Assembly: GCA_034387635.1 (NCBI GenBank)
Contig: JAOANU010000005.1
Coordinates: 1,116,001-1,180,000 of the forward strand
Length of the DNA: 64,000 nucleotides
Origin: Rhodosporidiobolus odoratus
Taxonomy: Eukaryota > Basidiomycota > Microbotryomycetes > Sporidiobolales > Sporidiobolaceae
Reading direction: 5' to 3'
The notes under the pieces were generated by a model, which saw nothing but the letters and a program-made list of their open reading frames with translations, made no database searches and was not told the DNA's origin. Shown piece after piece: positions 58,758 through 64,000 of the stretch. Both the position numbers and the translations under genes were made by a program. Within the stretch, counting starts at the first letter, position 1. Every line of letters starts with the position of its first letter.

Positions 58758-61700
58758 ATGTCGGCTCCTCAACCCACGGCATCCACCTCGATGTCTCCCC
58801 CAACCGCGTCAACAACCTTTTCCTCGCCCGTCAACCCGCCGCCATTGCCTTCGCCGTTAACCTTCCCTCAGCTGGCGCATCGTCGTCGCTCATCGCAGGC
58901 GTCCTCTCCATCAATCTCACGGCGTACGTCCTATGTCGACCCAGGTCGTCGCATGTCTTTGCGAGCGCCGTCTTTCTCCAGCGATCTTGGCGAAGGTATG
59001 TCGCTCCCTTGTCAGTCTACCCATGCCAGAACAGTCGACCTCACTTCTCCTCGCCTTGGTAGAGCTGGCGACTATCGCTAGAGCGCACAAGAAACAATAT
59101 CTAATGGCAGAGCATATCTTGTGCGTTCTCTCTTTCTATTCCTCGAACGCCGCCCATCCCCGTTGCTGATGCTATCCCCACCTTCACAGTCGACAGTGCG
59201 AGTCTCGTGGCTGGTTTCCCGACGGCTGGGGCAACATTGTCGCCGTCCGCACCACCGTCGGCACGGCTGGCCATTCTACCTTCGCGTCTTACCCGCTCGC
59301 CGAAGACGTCGACGGGGCCGACATTCTCCTGAACGGTCTTGCCTTCCTCAATGCTGAAACGGCAGTCATCTTCTCTTCCCATGTAGTTCGCAGCATCCTC
59401 AGCACCTTGTACGTCGCGATGTTCTTTCAGTCGGCAAGCACAAGTGGCTAAACGTTGCCTCTCTGATTGTAGATCGACGAAAGCTGAGCACATCAAGCTG
59501 AACGATGATGTCTCTATTCAAGTCCTGGACACCCTCGAGGACGTGAGGGGTGCAAAGCGTCATCGTGCGTGTCTTCACTTTCCTCTCTGCACCTTCTTCC
59601 TTTTCTCGAGTCTGACCAGCCTTTGAACCGCTCAGAATACGCCACCTTCGTTCGGGAGTGTCGTGCACTCGTCGTCTGGTCTGATGACGTTGCGACTCTT
59701 GTTCCTCAGTGTCAGAGTGTACGCATCATGCCTCTTTCTTCCGCAGTATCTCCAGCTGATATGGCTTCCCTCCCCAGCTTTCCGAACTCATGCTCGAATA
59801 TATTTGGGCTCAGCAGGACGTGCTCGAAACTAGCGATGACGATCAGGAGGACGAGGTCGTCAAGCCGGAGCAGCAGACCACCGACGTCGATGTTGAGTCG
59901 GGTATCGTTGTACCGCACAAACGCCGGCCCGTCGGCCTTCTATCCCCTCTTCATGTCGGTCTAGCTCTCGGCATCAACATCTTCGTGCGTATAATCCTTT
60001 TGGCATAGCTCTGCGCCGTTGCTTAACTGTCTCCTTACTTAGGTCAACATGCTTACCCTGAAGACCCTCATCGTTGAATACCTTGACGACGGTTACTGGC
60101 CTCGTCTTCTAATCGCACTGGCGATTCCCTTCCAGTTCTGCGTATCGCAGGTACTCCGCGTCTCCCCCGAACCCCTGGCCTTCGCTGCTCTTCTCACCAT
60201 GTCTTTCTCCCCAGTTTTTCTGTGTGATCGTCATCGCCGTCATCCTGCAGCTGCTTGGTCCCGTCAAGCAGATGCACCAGAACAACCGCTACTACTCTGG
60301 TACCAAGCCGAAGAGGATGGCTGGACGCCTTCCTGACTTCACGTACGCAATAGTCTTCCCTCGTCCTTCGCTGTAGAGCTGATACCCTTGTACACGCAGG
60401 ATCCTCATGCCCGTCTACAAGGAAGGTCTCGAGAGTGTCTTGCTTCCTACTATCCGTTCGCTACAGGAAGCCATCAAGACCGTGCGTCTGTTTTCTGCCC
60501 TTCCACCCGCCCGTTTACACATTGATCGCCTCTCCTCCACAGTACGAGCTGCAGGGCGGTAGCGTCAATATCCTCGTTTGCGACGACGGCATGCAGCTCC
60601 TCGGCCAGGAGGACTACAACACCCGCGTCGCGTTCTACCAGGCTAACCAGATTGGTTATGTCGCTCGTCCTGGTCACAGCAAAGACTACATTCGCGCCGG
60701 TCGCTTCAAGGTACGCTTGCTCTCGCTTGCCCTGGTAGCGCGCCCCGCTGACCTCGGTTCTTCACGCCGCAGAAATCCTCGAACCTCAACGTCGCGTTGG
60801 AGCTTTCAATTAAGATCGAGCACATGATGGCGGAGCGCCGCCCGGCCCGTACGCCTGACGAGCCTTGGACGTATGAAGAGGACCAAGCGCTTTACGAGGC
60901 ATGCCTCAAGGTCGCTCTCGAGGAAACGCAGAAGGTCGTTCCTCCCAAGAATGGCGAGGAGAAGGAGCGCACTTTGAGCGTCTGGGCTTCTGGCAACGTT
61001 CGCATTGGCGAGCTCATCCTCATGTACGCCGCTTCCGCCTTTTACGCTTCCCGCTCACCTCCCGTTCCCGCCCGGCACTGGGTCTTTCGCTCTCTCACTT
61101 GCCTGCAGTCTCCTCAATGAGCACGCCTTCAAGACTGACACTACCGCTCCGCAGCATTGACTCGGACACCAGGGTACCCGTTGACTGCTTCCTTGACGCC
61201 GCGTCCGAGATGCACGAGTCGCCGGAGTGTTCGATCATCCAGGTTCGTTGTCCTCCTCTCGTCTTTCTGCCTACCCCCGTGATCACCCCTTTTTCCCGAT
61301 ACCTTTGCCGCCCGAAGTACGAGGGTGCCATGCACCTGTCTCCGTTGATATCGTTCAGCTTGTCCATTCCTACTGACTATCATTTGACCCTTTTCGCAGC
61401 ACGTCTCCGACGTCATGCTCGTTGGCGCTGGATTCTTCGAGAACGGTATCGCGTTCTTCACGCGTCTCGTCAACACTTCTATCTCCTGGGTCACCTCGAA
61501 CGGGGATGTCGGTTGTTTCGTCGGCGTACGTTTCGGTTCATCTCGCTGCTTTTTAGATGCGAGTGTTGACCTTTTCCCGCAATTTTTCCTGCAGCACAAC
61601 GCCTTCATTCGTTGGTCAGCACTTCAGGAAATCGCACAACAACAACCGGACGGTCGCTGGCAGATTTGGTCCGAATGCCACGTCTCGGAAGATTTCGAGT

Positions 61701-63293
61701 GCGTCTTTTCCGGCTTTACCTCGATATTGCTAGTTCTGTGCTCACCCACTTTCCCTTACCTCCAGCTGTGCACTAAGGATGCTGACGGCAGGCTACGACG
61801 TCCGTTTCGCGACCTACTCAAAGGGTGAGTCGTCGCTTTCATGCTAATCCTGCCGCACTTCGCCGCTGACTTAGATTCCGGCTTATACAGGCGAGTTCCA
61901 GGAGGGTGTCTCTCTCACTGCCGACGATGAGCTCAACCGCTGGCAGAAGTACGCCTATGGCGTCTCTGAGCTTCTCTTCCACCCTCTTAAGGTGAGTTGA
62001 AACCGCCATCCCTCTTGTGGCTCTCGTCGGTACTGACCCTCGCTTGACCCTCGCTGTGATCTTCTACAGTACTGGCTCGTCAAAGGTCCCTTCACCCCAA
62101 TGGCCAAGCACTTCTTCTGGGAAAGCAACCTCCCCTTACACTACAAATTTTCCTCGTGGGCCTACATGATGTCGTACGCCTTTTTCTCCCCGCCCCTCCT
62201 CATGAGCCCAGCTAACTATGTGGCACCATACAGGTACTACGGTATCAGCGTCGCCCTTCCGCTCTCGATCGCCGGCTACATACTTTACGGCTTGGTGGGG
62301 TTTCCTCTTTTTTTGGTCAAGGTTCCGTGCTCATGAGCCCTGCGTACCACAGTTTATCCCCAGTCTCGACTCGGCATACATGCCTTCGTGGAACGTCAAT
62401 GTACGTCTTTCCTCGGCACTGCCTTTCTTTTTTCCTCTCTCGCTGACTCTTTTGCTTTGTCCTCGTCCAGGTTGCCCTCTTCGTGGTGTTCGGCTGCGCT
62501 TCAGCGTTTGCTTTTGCTATCCTGCGCTACCGCTCCGGCCAGTGTGACTTGCATACGGCGTTGTGGGAGCAGTTGAAGTGGACAGTGAGTTTCTACTCCT
62601 TCCTTTCTGCGCTCGGCGGCTTCCTCGCTCACCCAGTACTGCTTACTGATTCGTTCTCCACAAGCCGTTCAACACAGCGATGTTTTTAGGGTTGTCTTAC
62701 CACGTCCTGACTGCCCTGCTGTCACATGTACGTCTCGAGTTTCCCCCAGAGTCTTCCCCCGTGTTTCCCCGTCTATTCTTGCATTCCTGGGCTCCACTGA
62801 CAATACTCAACGTCTTTAGCTTGTCGGCTACGACATGCAATGGGGCGCGACCCAGAAGGAGGGGTCCGAAAGCACCATTTTCGACGAGCTGCCCGCCATC
62901 TTCCGAAAATTCCGAAACGCGTTCATCGTCTGCGGCGTCCTCGTCTGCTTCATTATCGTCATGCGATTCATCCCATACATGGAATACGTGCGTCGCTCTC
63001 GCGTCGCTACCCACGAAGCGATGGATGGTTAATTTTTTGCTTTCGGCTTTTTGTTTCGACCGCCTGTTTCCTACCTCTTCCTCACTACTTCCCTAATCCA
63101 ACGTCTGCTCTCCTGACAGCGCATTGAAGACTGGGTTTCTATTGTCCCGCTCGCAATTGTCCTCGCAGGACACATTCTCTACCCCTTCATTCTCAGGTGC
63201 GTCGTGGTCTATTCCCACTTTCTCTTGCTGGCCTATCCACTGACTCTGTGCCTCGCTTCCAACAGTCCTGTCATCATGGGTCTCCGCTTCTAA
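58758..63293 (+). CDS. Polytopic family-2 glycosyltransferase
   Basis: Twenty-four exons give 924 residues: 58758-58995, 59063-59120, 59190-59408, 59473-59564, 59636-59718, 59778-59984, 60043-60150, 60215-60342, 60400-60481, 60543-60710, 60773-61023, 61155-61242, 61400-61525, 61595-61698, 61766-61824, 61891-61991, 62070-62173, 62234-62294, 62353-62400, 62471-62584, 62665-62727, 62820-62987, 63120-63196, 63266-63293. After a Ser/Pro-rich N-terminus and two or three helices comes the GT2 core: ILMPVYKEGLESVLLPTIRS, VCDDG (about 415), the metal-binding LIIDSDTRVP (about 547), SEDFDCALRM (about 647), and a DELNRW motif (about 685) at the position of the usual Q/RxxRW. Several C-terminal helices follow (VALFVVFGCASAFAFAIL; NAFIVCGVLVCFIIVMRFI). 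This is a processive-type GT2 like cellulose, chitin or hyaluronan synthases, but the domain order is that of an uncharacterised fungal GT2 branch; its polymer is unknown. Confidence 0.9.
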
Positions 63294-64000
63294 TCGGTGG
63301 TTACATCTCTATCTTATTTAGACGGCTTTAGGCTTTCTATAGAACCGCACATATGGGCTGTACTTGAGCATTGCGTTTTTCCGTCTTGACGGAGTGAGCC
63401 TCGGACTACTGAGCAATCTTCCGAGGTCGGGGCCTGGAGAGGTAGCTAAAGGAGTGCACAGCAGAGGTAAGAAAAGCTGGCTAGGCTATCAGGGTCTTTC
63501 AGCGATAGCTGATTTGCGCTTGCTCGTGTCGCAACTTGCCAGCCCTCATCAGCCACGTACTGCACTCGTCGAATGCAAAGCATTCTGCGCTTGCAAAAGA
63601 GACATAGACTGGGAGAAGCGGGTTGAGAAGGTCAAAAGGGAGCAGATCGGTTTGTATGTGAGGACTATGTCGTAGGGATACCATACGCACCCGCCACAGG
63701 CGTTACGCTCAAGAGTTGTCCCTGCGACTATTTTCGGCTCCGGATGTTCCAGCTTTTCCTCCCAGGCCCTTTCCCTCCGCTGATTCCCAGACTTTCACAG
63801 TTCATTTGCACTCATCCCGAGGATTCAGCACACAGTTGGGAAGAAAGTCTTGCCTTGCCTGTACGCCTGACGAGCGTTGTATATCGAAATGTCGAGGTCT
63901 CGTCTGGCAGGAACGCAAAATCAGTCTTTTCTCTGGCAGGGTTAACTAATTGGCAGTCCCGAACGATGAAGTAGAGCAATACAGAGGCTGCCCAACGAGC
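63294..64000. other. Right-edge region without a supported gene
   Basis: 3' flank of the glycosyltransferase gene. Short overlapping frames on both strands (63364-63974) show no domain. A gene reading into the window from the right cannot be excluded. Confidence 0.4.

Overview
This 64 kb window looks like nuclear DNA of a basidiomycete yeast, most likely a red yeast of the Pucciniomycotina (Rhodotorula/Sporobolomyces type); the genus is an inference. It is GC-rich and gene-dense. Nearly every gene is split by many short introns (about 42-180 nt) with donors such as GTGCGT, GTACGC or GTGAGT, a CTGAC/CTGAT branch site and a CAG or TAG acceptor. I rebuilt exons by hand from splice signals, frame continuity and family motifs. 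No mobile element, CRISPR array, rRNA or tRNA was recognised.

Layout, left to right. 0-5 kb: a Sec14-type lipid-transfer gene cut by the left edge, an unknown conserved-looking protein, a poorly resolved minus-strand gene and ribosomal protein eS10. 6.4-9.5 kb: a large secreted protein with twelve cysteine repeats and a CPL1-like C-terminal domain. 10-13.4 kb: the ubiquitin shuttle Dsk2/ubiquilin and a short-chain dehydrogenase. 14.8-21.6 kb: a Ser/Thr-rich single-pass membrane protein, a DHHC palmitoyltransferase and the vacuolar lipase Atg15. 22-22.9 kb: a small secreted protein of unknown family. 24.6-26.8 kb: histidyl-tRNA synthetase with two in-frame start codons. 27.5-31.7 kb: a large AGC-family kinase. 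32.2-32.9 kb: a TMEM14 protein. 33.6-36.5 kb: a CaMKK-type kinase. 36.9-38.8 kb: a pyridoxamine-phosphate-oxidase-like FMN protein and, divergently, H/ACA snoRNP protein NOP10. 39.2-44.2 kb: a Lam/Ysp-type sterol transfer protein (GRAM plus VASt) divergent from an NXT1/p15-like mRNA export factor. 44.7-52.9 kb: the ribosome-biogenesis AAA ATPase Afg2 and a Sro7/tomosyn-type exocytosis protein. 53.5-63.3 kb: a cell-wall group of two GH16 proteins and a 24-exon family-2 glycosyltransferase.

Most genes are unrelated housekeeping loci, as is usual in fungi. The exception is the right end, where a secreted GH16 glucanase, a membrane-anchored GH16 protein that has lost the nucleophile of its catalytic motif, and a polytopic GT2 enzyme lie side by side; a shared role in wall glucan or glycan metabolism is an inference from adjacency. 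I found no clearly new multi-gene system. The most unusual items are the GH16 pseudo-enzyme, the exon-phased 12-repeat CPL1-like protein, the 7-nt and 8-nt microexons, the probable dual-start HisRS, and a decayed coding relic near 13.8-14.5 kb.
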